Part shown: one piece after another, positions 33,772 to 43,354 of the stretch
Layout: every line of letters starts with the position of its first letter
Position numbering within the stretch: position 1 is the first letter of the stretch
DNA from: JBGVSA01 sp041807905
GTDB lineage: Bacteria; Pseudomonadota; Gammaproteobacteria; Burkholderiales; Rhodocyclaceae
Length of the DNA: 64,000 nucleotides
Assembly: GCF_041807905.1 (NCBI RefSeq)
Contig: NZ_JBGVSA010000019.1
Location: 17,920 to 81,919, forward strand
Direction of reading: 5' to 3'
Made by a program: the position numbers and the translations under genes
Notes under the pieces: generated by a model
What the model was told of the DNA's origin: nothing
The model's input: only the letters and a program-made list of their open reading frames with translations
The model's database searches: none

Positions 33772-34638
33772 TCACTCGAGGTTCTGGACCTGTTCGCGCA
33801 TCTGTTCAATATACAGCTTGAGGTCGACGGCGATCGAGGTCAGTTCCGTCGACACAGATTTCGACGCCAGCGTGTTGGCCTCGCGGTTGAGTTCCTGCAT
33901 GAGGAAATCGAGCCGCTTGCCGACCGCGCCGCCTTTCTTGAGCACCCGTTCGACTTCGTCGAGGTGGGCCGACAGGCGGGTGATTTCCTCGGCCACGTCG
34001 ACGCGCTGGGCAAACAGGGTGACTTCCTGCCGGATACGGTCTTCGTCGAGCGATGCCACCGCTTCGCGCAGGCGCTGCGTCATGCGTTCGCGATATTCAG
34101 CCACGGCAGCGGGCACGATGGGTTCGGCAGCGGCCACGCGTTCACGCATGAGCGACACACGGTCGAGCAGCATGACGACGAGCTTTTCGCCTTCGCGAGC
34201 GCGGGTGGCGCGGAGTTCGTCGAGGGCGGCGCGCGCCAGCGCCTGTACTTCGGGCGCCAGGGCCTCGGCCTGCAGCGCGTCTTCGGCCAATACGCCCGGC
34301 CAGCGCAGGATTTCGCCCACCGACAGCAAGGTAGCCTGACCAAACGCAGCCTGCACCTGCGCCTGCGCCAGCTTCAGTTGTTCGAGTACGTCGCCGTTAA
34401 CAGAGATGGAGGCTTCGCCGGCGGTCGCCGCCTGTAGGCTCATGCGGCATTCGACCTTGCCCCGTGTTAGGCTCGCGCCGATCAGTTCGCGAACGATGGG
34501 CTCGGCGAAGCGCAGGTCCTCTCCAATGCGGAAGGCGAGGTCGAGATAACGAGAATTGACGCTACGCAGTTCGATTTGCATCACCGCGCGGCCAACGTCG
34601 CGCGAGAGGGCCGCGTAGCCCGTCATGCTATATACCAT
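33772..34638 (-). CDS. yicC: YicC family endoribonuclease-like protein
   Basis: YicC-family proteins have been described as endoribonucleases acting on RNA including sRNA; the role here is inferred. The product has 288 residues (E. coli 287), starts MVYSMTGYA like E. coli MIRSMTAYA, and has the family segments ELRSVNSRYLDLAFR and KKGGAVGKRLDFLMQELNREANTLASKS near the C-terminus. The frame stays open far upstream over the kinase gene, but that is a shadow. It is first of the yicC-gmk-rpoZ-spoT string. Confidence 0.93.
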   Translation of the reverse strand: MVYSMTGYAALSRDVGRAVMQIELRSVNSRYLDLAFRIGEDLRFAEPIVRELIGASLTRGKVECRMSLQAATAGEASISVNGDVLEQLKLAQAQVQAAFGQATLLSVGEILRWPGVLAEDALQAEALAPEVQALARAALDELRATRAREGEKLVVMLLDRVSLMRERVAAAEPIVPAAVAEYRERMTQRLREAVASLDEDRIRQEVTLFAQRVDVAEEITRLSAHLDEVERVLKKGGAVGKRLDFLMQELNREANTLASKSVSTELTSIAVDLKLYIEQMREQVQNLE

Positions 34639-34749
34639 TGGAATTATCCGTGTGATCGAATGAGCGGCGGGCGAGGCCGAAATCGCACTGCCCGAATAGC
34701 TGTACAACCTGAAAAAGCCGCCGCTTGTCGGATCATAACGCCCAGACAC

Positions 34750-35703
34750 ATGCCGTCTCAAGCAAATAGCCCACTGCCGTCCGGCTTTCAGCTGGAGCAA
34801 TACCGCATCGAACAGCAATTGAGCCTGGGCGGCTTTTCGATCGTGTACCTCGCCATGGACGCCGACGGCACGCCCGTCGCGATCAAGGAATACCTGCCCA
34901 ACTCGCTGGCGCTGCGCAAGGAAGGCGAGATCGAGCCCCAAATCACCGAAGAACACCAGGCGGCATTCCGCTACGGCATGAAGTGCTTTTTCGAGGAAGG
35001 CCGCGCGCTTGCCAAGCTGATGCATCCGAACGTCGTCCGGGTGTTGAATTTCTTCCGCGCCAACAACACCGTCTACATGGTGATGCAGTTCGAGCGCGGC
35101 CGTACGCTGCAGGACTTCATCCAGCGCAACCGCGGCGAGGTCAAGGAGCGCCTGATCCGCGGCGTATTCACCCGGCTGCTCAATGGTCTGCGGGAAGTCC
35201 ATGCACACAAGCTGTTGCACCTGGATATCAAGCCTTCCAACATCTACCTGCGCAACGACGGCACGCCGGTACTGCTCGACTTCGGCGCGGCCCGCCAGAC
35301 GCTGGCCGCCGACACGCCGATGCTCAAGCCCATGTACACGCCGGGGTTTGCGCCGCCCGAACAGTTCAACGACCGCGAACACTTGGGCCCGTGGAGCGAC
35401 ATCTACAGCACGGGTGCCGCCATGTATGCCTGTCTGGCCGGCCATGCTCCGCAACGTTCGGACGAACGCATCAAAAAGGACACCATCGAGTGGGCGACCA
35501 AGCGTTTCGCGGGCCAGTACTCCGCGCATTTGCTCGAAACCATCGACTGGTGCCTGCAATTGAACCCGCTTGACCGCCCGCAGAGCGTCTACGCCCTGCA
35601 AAAGGCCCTGCTCACGCGCGCCCGCGTGGCGGCCCCCGAGCCGCCCGCCCGCCTCATCGACATCGTTGGCAATCGTCTGCGCGCACTCATCGGCAAATCA
35701 TGA
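34750..35703 (+). CDS. Hanks-type Ser/Thr protein kinase
   Basis: A 317-residue soluble kinase. The glycine loop is LSLGGFSIVY (residues 25-33, one glycine fewer than consensus), ATP-anchoring Lys46 lies in VAIKEYLP, the catalytic loop is HLDIKPSN with Asp159, DFG Asp177 lies in LLDFGAAR, and APPEQ forms the activation-segment end. It lacks the membrane and PASTA domains of PknB types. The frame opens upstream at 34576, but ATG 34750 precedes MPSQANSPLPSGFQLEQYRIEQ, so I use it. It overlaps the phosphatase gene by four bases. Substrates are unknown. Confidence 0.9.
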   Translation: MPSQANSPLPSGFQLEQYRIEQQLSLGGFSIVYLAMDADGTPVAIKEYLPNSLALRKEGEIEPQITEEHQAAFRYGMKCFFEEGRALAKLMHPNVVRVLNFFRANNTVYMVMQFERGRTLQDFIQRNRGEVKERLIRGVFTRLLNGLREVHAHKLLHLDIKPSNIYLRNDGTPVLLDFGAARQTLAADTPMLKPMYTPGFAPPEQFNDREHLGPWSDIYSTGAAMYACLAGHAPQRSDERIKKDTIEWATKRFAGQYSAHLLETIDWCLQLNPLDRPQSVYALQKALLTRARVAAPEPPARLIDIVGNRLRALIGKS

Positions 35704-36629
35704 AATTCACGATCTACCAAGAGAGCCGGGCCGGCAGCCGGCCCAACAACCAGGACCGCGTCGCCTACAGTTACACCCGCGAAGCGCTGTTGATGGTCGT
35801 CGCCGACGGCATGGGTGGTCATCTGTACGGTGAAATCGCCGCCCAGATCGCGGTGCAATACATCATCGAAGCCTTCCAGCGTAATGCGCAGCCGCTGCTG
35901 CGCGATGAATTGATGTTCCTGTCGCGCTCGCTGTCGAACGCGCACAACGCCATCCTCGACTACGCCTTCGACAAGGGGCTGCCCGAAGCACCGCGCACCA
36001 CCATCGTGGCCTGCGTGGTGCAGAACAGCGTGGCTTTCTGGGCGCATGCCGGTGACTCGCGCCTTTACCTGGTGCGGCGCGGCCGGGCGATTGCGCAGAC
36101 GCGCGACCACTCGCGCCTGCAACTGATGCTCGACCAGGGCCTGATCACCGAGGAAGAAGCCGCCCGCCACCCGGCGCGCAACCGCATCTTCAGCTGCCTG
36201 GGCGGCAGCCATTCGCCGCAGATCGAGTTTTCCTCGCCGATGCCGCTGTTCGCCAACGACCTGATCGTGATGTGTTCGGACGGTGTCTGGGGCAATCTGC
36301 CCAATGACGAAATCGCCCACCAGATGGGCGAAGCGGACATCCTCAAGGTGTCGCCGCGCCTTCTCGATGAGGCGCAGCACACCGGAGGGGAAACCTGCGA
36401 CAACCTGTCGATGCTGTCGATGCGCTGGCACGAGGACTACGCCGACGGCCTGCCGGCGAGCATTTCCACGGCGACCATGCCGGTCGATTCGGTCACCACC
36501 CAGATGGAAGGTTTCGCGCGCGGTCGCGCGCCGGATGCGGCCAATCTGTCCGATAACGAAATCGAACAGGCGATCCAGGAAATCAACCAGGCGATCAAGA
36601 AATACAGCCGGTTCGATCCGGGCAGGTGA
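35700..36629 (+). CDS. PP2C-type Ser/Thr protein phosphatase
   Basis: A 309-residue metal-dependent phosphatase. Metal-site motifs are NNQDR (Asp19), VVADGMGG (Asp36, Gly37), HAGDSRLYLV, MCSDGVWG and CDNLSML. After the catalytic core (about 1-250) comes a roughly 60-residue acidic tail with NLSDNEIEQAIQEINQAIKKYSRF. Its ATG overlaps the kinase stop (35700-35703), so kinase and phosphatase are made together and should act on the same targets. Confidence 0.92.
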   Translation: MKFTIYQESRAGSRPNNQDRVAYSYTREALLMVVADGMGGHLYGEIAAQIAVQYIIEAFQRNAQPLLRDELMFLSRSLSNAHNAILDYAFDKGLPEAPRTTIVACVVQNSVAFWAHAGDSRLYLVRRGRAIAQTRDHSRLQLMLDQGLITEEEAARHPARNRIFSCLGGSHSPQIEFSSPMPLFANDLIVMCSDGVWGNLPNDEIAHQMGEADILKVSPRLLDEAQHTGGETCDNLSMLSMRWHEDYADGLPASISTATMPVDSVTTQMEGFARGRAPDAANLSDNEIEQAIQEINQAIKKYSRFDPGR

Positions 36630-36715
36630 GAACCGCACGCCGAATGTTCTGCGGCCACAGGCTGTCTCGAAACTGCTTGCCCGACCACGCTCGCAACACG
36701 AGCGCGCATTAGAAA

Positions 36716-36740
36716 GGGCCGTCGGCAGATGCGTCGGCCC
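36716..36740 (-). terminator. terminator-like hairpin after the glutaredoxin-like gene
   Basis: The arms GGGCCG and CGGCCC, with two more inner pairs, are followed on minus by TTTCT. It lies ten bases after the stop of the minus-strand gene. The T-run is short, so efficiency is uncertain. Confidence 0.5.
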
Positions 36741-36749
36741 GCTCGCCAT

Positions 36750-37217
36750 TTACTTCGGGTACCCCGCCGAATCGAGCGCCGCGTTCCATGAATTCGGCTC
36801 AAGACCATCGATCGTCTTGCGGCCGACGGTCAGCACCGGTACGCGCGGCTCCTTATTGCCGGTGAGCTTGAGCAGGGCATCGATCTGGTCCTGCGTCACC
36901 ACGCTGTTCTCGGAGTAGGGCACCTTGCGCGCGGCCAGCAGCGCGCGGGCCTTGTCGCAGAACTCCTTGCAGTCAGGGTTGGTATAGAGCGTGACCGGGA
37001 AGGTCTCCATCGCGCGGCGGGTTTCGAATGACAACTTGTCGGCCCCCATCTTGTTGTCATTGAGCTTGCGTTGTTCGATGTTGGCGTCCGGTGGCGGATT
37101 GTCCGAGTAATTGACCTTGCCGTTCTTGTCGACCCAGCGATAGACCTCGGCGCTCGCCACACTGGCCGCAACCAGCGCCAGCATGACGCAGACAAAACCC
37201 ACTGTCGTTCGATACAT
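36750..37217 (-). CDS. exported DUF4124/glutaredoxin-like protein
   Basis: A 155-residue periplasmic protein. A signal peptide (GFVCVMLALVAASVASA) is followed by the DUF4124 segment EVYRWVDKNGKVNYSDNPP. A glutaredoxin fold comes next, with LYTNPDCKEFCDKARALLAARKVPY and VPVLTVGRKTIDG. The cysteines are spaced C-x3-C, not the C-x2-C of classic glutaredoxins; activity is therefore inferred only. The ATG at 37217 begins the signal peptide. It is 67 bases downstream of prlC. Confidence 0.85.
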   Translation of the reverse strand: MYRTTVGFVCVMLALVAASVASAEVYRWVDKNGKVNYSDNPPPDANIEQRKLNDNKMGADKLSFETRRAMETFPVTLYTNPDCKEFCDKARALLAARKVPYSENSVVTQDQIDALLKLTGNKEPRVPVLTVGRKTIDGLEPNSWNAALDSAGYPK

Positions 37218-37284
37218 CGATCTATACCTTTCAGCTCGACGCCCGCCGCCGGTGCGGGCGTCCGTGTTTCCGGCCCGCTCTGGT

Positions 37285-39357
37285 TCAGGCTGATTGGGCC
37301 ATGCCGCTGTGGCGGAGCAGCGCGTCGACCTTCGGATCGCGTCCGCGGAATGCGCGAAAGCTCTCCAGCGCCGGGCGCGACCCGCCGACCGAAAGTACTT
37401 CGGCCAGGAAGCGCTCGCCCGTTGCGCGGTCCAGCACCGAACCGGCCACGCCGCTGGCTTCTTCGAACGCGGCGAAGGCATCGGCAGACAGCACCTCGGC
37501 CCATTTGTAGCTGTAGTAACCGGCCGCATAACCACCTGCGAAGATGTGACTGAAGCTCTGCGGGAAGCGGTGCCACGCCGGTGGCATCAACACGGCGACT
37601 TCGTCGCGCACTTCCTGCAGGATCTGCATGACCGGACGCGCTTTGCCGAGCACGTGCTCATGGTGGATGCGCATGTCGAACAGGGCAAACTCGATCTGCC
37701 GGACGGTCTGCATTCCGCTCTGGAAGTTCTTGGCCGCGATCATCTTGTCATAGAGCGCACGCGGCAGTGGCTGCTGGGTGTCGACATGGGCCGTCATGCC
37801 CTGTAGCACGTCCCACTCCCAGCAGAAATTTTCCATGAACTGGCTGGGCAGTTCGACCGCGTCCCACTCCACGCCGCGGATTCCCGATACCCACAGTTCT
37901 TCGACACGCGAGAGCAGGTGATGCAGGCCGTGGCCGCATTCGTGGAAAAGGGTGATGACGTCATCGTGGGTAAAGGTGGCGGGCTTGTCGCCCACCGGGC
38001 CGGGGAAGTTGCACACCAGATAAGCCACTGGCGTCTGCAGCCCCGTGCCCTGGCGGCGGCGGGTGATGGCTTCGTCCATCCAGGCGCCGCCGCGCTTGGT
38101 TTCGCGGGCGTAGAGATCGAGGTAGAACTGGCCGACCAGTTCCTCCTTGCCGGCGACCTGCCGCTCGATACGGAAGAAGCGTACGTGCGGGTCCCATACC
38201 GGCGCCTTGTCCGGACTGATCGATACGCCGTAGAGGCTTTCGATGACCGAGAAGAGCCCGCGCAGCACCATCGGCTCCGGGAAGTACTGCTTCACTTCGT
38301 GTTCGGAGAACGCATAGCGCGCCTGGCGCAATTTCTCCGAGGCGTAGGCAACGTCCCACGGTTGCAGTTCGCCAAGGCCCAGCTCACGGGCGGCGAAGGC
38401 AGTCAGCTCCTTGACGTCGCGCTGGGCGAACGGCTTGGCGCGTTGTGCCAGATCGCGCAGGAAGGCTTTGACCTCGTCCGGGCTCTGCGCCATCTTGGCG
38501 ACCAGCGACACATCGGCATAACTGTCGTAGCCGAGCATGGCCGCGGCTTCGGCCCGCAGGGCGAGGATGCGGTCGATGTTGGGGCTGTTGTCCCATTCAG
38601 GGTGACCGACTTCGGCCGAGAACTCGGATGCGCGCGTGGCATACGCGCGATACATGCGGGCCCGCAATTCGCGGTTGTCGGCGTATTGCATGACCGGCAG
38701 GTACGAGGGCATGTGCAGCGTGAAGACCCAGCCCGACTTGCCGGCGCGTTCGGCCGCGGCGCGCGCGGCAGCCAATGCGTCGGCAGGGATGCCGGCCAGC
38801 AGCGATTCGTCTTCGACGTGCTCGTGCCAGGCGTTGGTGGCGTCCAGGACGTTCTCGGAGAACTTGGCCGCCAGTGCGGCGGATTCTTCCTGGATCTGCT
38901 GGAACCGGGGCTTCTGGTCTTCGGGCAACTCGGCGCCGGAGAGACGGAAATCGCGCAGTTCGTTGTCGACGATCTTGCGGCGCACCGGCGGCAGTTTCGC
39001 GTATTCGGGGCTGGTGGCGAGCCTGCGGTATTTGTCGAAGAGCTTGAGGTTCTGGCCCAGCTCGGCGTAGTAGCGCGTCACCTCGGGCAGCATTTCGTTG
39101 TAGGCATCGCGCCAGGCGGGCGTGTCCATCACGCCATGCAGGTGGCTGACCACGCCCCAGGCGCGACCCAAGCGTTCGCCGGCATCGACCATGGGCGCAA
39201 CGAAATCGTCCCACGTGGCCGCTACTTCATCGCCCTCCAGCCGGGCCGTCAGGGCGCGGTTCTCTTCCAGGCGCTGGCGGATGGCGGGAGCGACGTCCGT
39301 GGGTCGGACGAGGTCGAAGTGCGGCAGACCGGAGAGGTCAAGAAGCGGATTACTCAT
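37285..39357 (-). CDS. prlC: oligopeptidase A (M3 zinc metallopeptidase)
   Basis: Oligopeptidase A degrades cleaved signal peptides and other short peptides in the cytoplasm. The product has 690 residues (E. coli about 680). The zinc motif is H472-E473-C-G-H476 in FHECGHGLHH, with the third ligand in the GIRGVEWDAVELPSQFMENFCWEW segment. Other family segments are TPVAYLVCNFPGP and FSHIFAGGYAAGYYSYKWAEVLSADAF. No signal peptide. It is divergent from the HDOD gene. Confidence 0.95.
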   Translation of the reverse strand: MSNPLLDLSGLPHFDLVRPTDVAPAIRQRLEENRALTARLEGDEVAATWDDFVAPMVDAGERLGRAWGVVSHLHGVMDTPAWRDAYNEMLPEVTRYYAELGQNLKLFDKYRRLATSPEYAKLPPVRRKIVDNELRDFRLSGAELPEDQKPRFQQIQEESAALAAKFSENVLDATNAWHEHVEDESLLAGIPADALAAARAAAERAGKSGWVFTLHMPSYLPVMQYADNRELRARMYRAYATRASEFSAEVGHPEWDNSPNIDRILALRAEAAAMLGYDSYADVSLVAKMAQSPDEVKAFLRDLAQRAKPFAQRDVKELTAFAARELGLGELQPWDVAYASEKLRQARYAFSEHEVKQYFPEPMVLRGLFSVIESLYGVSISPDKAPVWDPHVRFFRIERQVAGKEELVGQFYLDLYARETKRGGAWMDEAITRRRQGTGLQTPVAYLVCNFPGPVGDKPATFTHDDVITLFHECGHGLHHLLSRVEELWVSGIRGVEWDAVELPSQFMENFCWEWDVLQGMTAHVDTQQPLPRALYDKMIAAKNFQSGMQTVRQIEFALFDMRIHHEHVLGKARPVMQILQEVRDEVAVLMPPAWHRFPQSFSHIFAGGYAAGYYSYKWAEVLSADAFAAFEEASGVAGSVLDRATGERFLAEVLSVGGSRPALESFRAFRGRDPKVDALLRHSGMAQSA

Positions 39358-39554
39358 GATGTGGGCGACCGAATGTCAGTTAATGGCTGAAGATAAAGCT
39401 GATTGTGCCGAAAATACGAACCTCGAATACAGTGCAGCCCATTGGCCTTGGCCCTGCCAGACCAATGTTGTCGCAACGGGCTGCAACCAAGCCTCGGACC
39501 CTGTCTTGCATAGCGCCGGGGCCCAGAGCCTTACACAGCGGATGATCCGGACTC

Positions 39555-40415
39555 ATGAACGAGACAACCAATCGGCGTGCAGCGTTCAACGCCGCCATCG
39601 AAAAGGAACTGGCGACCGGCGAGTTCGTGTTTCCCACCAGCATGCAGGCCGCCGTGCGCGTGCGTCGCGCGCTCGACGAACCCGAGGCCAGCATGGTCTC
39701 GGTGGCCCGCATCATCGGGCTGGAGCCCGTGCTGTCGGTGAAACTGCTACGTATGGCCAATTCCACCTTCTTCAACCCGCAGGCGGTGGAAGTCACCGAC
39801 GTGCAACGCGCTCTCATGCGGGTGGGCCTGAACCACGCTCGCACGCTGGCCATCGCCGTCATCGGCGATCAACTGGCGACGGCGCTGGAATTTGCCCCCG
39901 TCTGGCGGTTGGCTGAACAGCTCTGGCGCCATACGCTCGAAGTGGCCTCGCTGGCCTATGCCGTCGCTCTGCAACTGGATGGCGCGGTGCGGCCTGATAC
40001 GGCGCTGCTGGCCGGTATGGTGCACGACATTGGCCAGTTCTATCTGTTGTCGCGCGTCCATGAGTTCCCCGAACTGCTTGAAGACGACGGCGAGCTGTCC
40101 GAGCTGATCGTCTTCTGGCACAAGCCGGTCGGTCAGGCCGTGCTGCGCGCGCTCGGTACACCGCAGATGATCGTCGACGCCCTCGAGATGCAGGAGATCT
40201 ACGGCCCCAACTGGCCGCCCGCCGGGCTGGCCGACGTGCTGTACCTGGCAAATACCGCCTCGCCCGTGCCCAACCCGTTCTCGACCGTGTCGCTCGACAT
40301 GCAGATGGCGCTGCGCGAGAGTGCCTTCGAGGGTGTCGATGCGAATCTCGTCTCGCGCCTGCTCGATGAGGCACGCGTGCAGCGCGCGGCAGCGCTGGCG
40401 ATGCTCACTGCCTGA
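39555..40415 (+). CDS. HDOD domain protein
   Basis: A 286-residue soluble protein with an HDOD domain covering most of its length: FPTSMQAAVRVRRALDEPEASMVSVARIIGLEPVLSVKLLRMANSTFF-type features and the degenerate HD helix VHDIGQFYLL. HDOD proteins often act in signalling without catalysis; no partner is evident. It is divergent from prlC across 197 bases, in which I see short inverted repeats but no confident promoter, and convergent with the DUF2189 gene. Confidence 0.86.
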   Translation: MNETTNRRAAFNAAIEKELATGEFVFPTSMQAAVRVRRALDEPEASMVSVARIIGLEPVLSVKLLRMANSTFFNPQAVEVTDVQRALMRVGLNHARTLAIAVIGDQLATALEFAPVWRLAEQLWRHTLEVASLAYAVALQLDGAVRPDTALLAGMVHDIGQFYLLSRVHEFPELLEDDGELSELIVFWHKPVGQAVLRALGTPQMIVDALEMQEIYGPNWPPAGLADVLYLANTASPVPNPFSTVSLDMQMALRESAFEGVDANLVSRLLDEARVQRAAALAMLTA

Positions 40416-40425
40416 CGCAAGGCCC

Positions 40426-41208
40426 TTACGTCTCTCGCTCAATCAGGTCGCGGTAGGCATGCCACGTTGCATGCCCTGCCAGCGGCAGCATGAAAATCAT
40501 TCCGACCATGTAGGTGGCGAAACCGATCGCCATCAAGACCACCAGCAGGATCGCCCATAGCGCCATCGCGGCGAGGTTGTGGCCGACGGCCTGGGCGCTT
40601 GCCATCATCGCAGTCACCACATCGATGTCGCGGTCCATCAGCAGCGGAACCGACACGGCCGACAGCACGTACACCAGCGTCGCCAGCGCGCCGCCAATGA
40701 TCAGATAGGCCGATACGAACGTGGTATAGCGCCCGGAGAAGAACACCTCGCGGTAGAAGTTCGCCATGTTGGGCACGTCGTCGTGATAGAACAGTGCGAA
40801 CAGAATCGCCGACAGGCGCTCCCAACTGATCATGGCGATCGCCAGGATCAGGCCGAAATAGAAAAGCGAGTCACCATTGCGCGCCAGTCCGTTGAGCGAC
40901 TCGCCCAGGCTGGTGTGCATGCCGTTCTCTGCCCGTCGCGACACCTCATACAGCCCGGCGGCGGCCAGCGAGCCGACCAGCATGAAGCCGGACACCGCGG
41001 CGGTGAATAGATAGGGTTGGGCGGATACGTAGTTGAGGATGATGTATCCGACCGCAGCGAAGAACACACCGTACATGAGGCTGGTGCCGGGGCTTGCCGC
41101 CATGTCCCGTGCGCCTCGCGCCAGCCATTTGAGTGGTCGTGAGATCTCGACGACGTTGGCTGCCACGCGCGGCACGTTGTCCATGTGATGCTGGAGTGGG
41201 TGGTCCAT
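40426..41208 (-). CDS. DUF2189 family membrane protein
   Basis: A 260-residue inner-membrane protein with about six hydrophobic segments, e.g. LMYGVFFAAVGYIIL, LFTAAVSGFMLVGSLAAAG and MALWAILLVVLMAIGFATYM, and the C-terminal MLPLAGHATWHAYRDLIE typical of DUF2189. Function unknown. The ATG at 41208 follows CCGGAG; an ATG 36 bases upstream has poorer context. It lies downstream of purC with 159 bases between, so it is probably transcribed separately. Confidence 0.85.
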   Translation of the reverse strand: MDHPLQHHMDNVPRVAANVVEISRPLKWLARGARDMAASPGTSLMYGVFFAAVGYIILNYVSAQPYLFTAAVSGFMLVGSLAAAGLYEVSRRAENGMHTSLGESLNGLARNGDSLFYFGLILAIAMISWERLSAILFALFYHDDVPNMANFYREVFFSGRYTTFVSAYLIIGGALATLVYVLSAVSVPLLMDRDIDVVTAMMASAQAVGHNLAAMALWAILLVVLMAIGFATYMVGMIFMLPLAGHATWHAYRDLIERET

Positions 41209-41334
41209 GGTCGTCTCCGGAGGAGGGGCTTGCCCTTCAGGCATAGACCGAGGCGCGCGCTATTGCCAATAGGGCGCTGGAGACGGGCGGGCATGATGCT
41301 CGGCGTGTATCCGGCAGGAGCCGGCGACGCCGTC

Positions 41335-41358
41335 GGGCCGGCCTGCATTGGCCGGCCC
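41335..41358 (-). terminator. strong GC hairpin downstream of purC, without T-run
   Basis: A perfect nine-base stem GGGCCGGCC/GGCCGGCCC with a six-base loop starts nine bases after the purC stop. It has no T-run on either strand, so it could protect the mRNA 3' end or act with Rho. Confidence 0.45.
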
Positions 41359-41367
41359 GTATTCCGG

Positions 41368-42255
41368 TCAGAGTGCCTTGCCGGTCAGGCGCTCGTAGGC
41401 TTCGATGTACTTGGCGCTGGTCTTGTCCAGCACGTCGGCCGGCAGCTTGGGCGCAGGCGCCTGCTTGTTCCAGTCCAGCGTTTCCAGGTAATCGCGCACG
41501 AATTGCTTGTCGAACGACGGCGGAGAAATGCCCTCGCGGTAGCTGTCGGCCGGCCAGAAGCGGGACGAATCCGGCGTCAGGGCTTCGTCGATCAGGTACA
41601 GCGTGCCGGCTTCGTCCAGACCAAACTCGAACTTGGTGTCGGCGATGATGATGCCGCGCGTGGCGGCGTAGTCGCGCGCCTCCGAGTACAGGCGGATGGC
41701 CACGTCGCGCACCTTGGCGGCGAGTGCGGCGCCGAGCAGGCGTTCGACTTCGGCGAATTCGATGGTCTCGTCGTGGGTGCCCTGTTCGGCCTTGGTCGAT
41801 GGCGTGAAGATCGGCTGCTCCAGCTTTGCCGCCTGCTGGAGGCCTACTGGTAGCGTGATGCCGCTGATCTTGCCGGTCGCGACGTAGTCCTTCCAGCCCG
41901 AGCCGATCACATAGCCACGCACCACGGCTTCGATGGGCAGGGGCTTGAGGCGCTTGACCACCAGCGAGCGGCCGGCAACCTGTTCGCGCTCATCGGCGGC
42001 GACGACGTCTTCCGGCGCGATGCCGGTCAGCTGGTTGGGCAGGATGTGGCCCAGCTTGTCGAACCAGAACAGGGCGGTACGGGTGAGCACTTCGCCCTTG
42101 CGCGGAATCGGGTCCTGCAGGATCACGTCGAAAGCCGACAGGCGATCGGTGGTGACGATCAGGAGCTTGTCTTCGCCCACGGCGTAGATGTCCCGCACCT
42201 TGCCACGCCCCAGCAGTGGCAGGCTTTTGATGTCGGATTCGAACAGCGGCTTCAT
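41368..42255 (-). CDS. purC: phosphoribosylaminoimidazole-succinocarboxamide synthase
   Basis: PurC joins CAIR and aspartate using ATP in purine synthesis. The product has 295 residues, the longer form of the family (E. coli 237). Family segments are LLGRGKVRDIYAVGEDKLLIVTTDRLSAFD at the N-terminus, VVRGYVIGSGWKDY, and DTKFEFGLDEAGTLYLIDEALTPDSSRFW. It is divergent from glyQ. ATTATA in the gap (about 42283-42288) may be part of one of the promoters. Confidence 0.96.
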   Translation of the reverse strand: MKPLFESDIKSLPLLGRGKVRDIYAVGEDKLLIVTTDRLSAFDVILQDPIPRKGEVLTRTALFWFDKLGHILPNQLTGIAPEDVVAADEREQVAGRSLVVKRLKPLPIEAVVRGYVIGSGWKDYVATGKISGITLPVGLQQAAKLEQPIFTPSTKAEQGTHDETIEFAEVERLLGAALAAKVRDVAIRLYSEARDYAATRGIIIADTKFEFGLDEAGTLYLIDEALTPDSSRFWPADSYREGISPPSFDKQFVRDYLETLDWNKQAPAPKLPADVLDKTSAKYIEAYERLTGKAL

Positions 42256-42412
42256 GGGGCGGGCTCCAAAGGGGCAAAGACCGCAATTATACCCGCCGCC
42301 GGGGCGTCATCCGTCTGGCTCAAGTTTGTGGCCGGGCGCATGAAGGGGGCGCAATGGCTGTAAAATGCCGGGTTTTGCGTATCGCGCCGGCCATTGAAGG
42401 CCGAGGACCGCC

Positions 42413-43353
<941 letters not shown>

Positions 43354-43354
<1 letters not shown>

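Noticed and set aside
33772..35601. 609-codon frame extending yicC upstream over the kinase gene
   Set aside because: Only the last 288 codons match YicC. The extension is antisense to the kinase and the family start is at 34638.
42256..42412. Possible T-box or other leader RNA upstream of glyQ
   Set aside because: No specifier or antiterminator pattern is visible, and T-boxes are not expected in betaproteobacteria.
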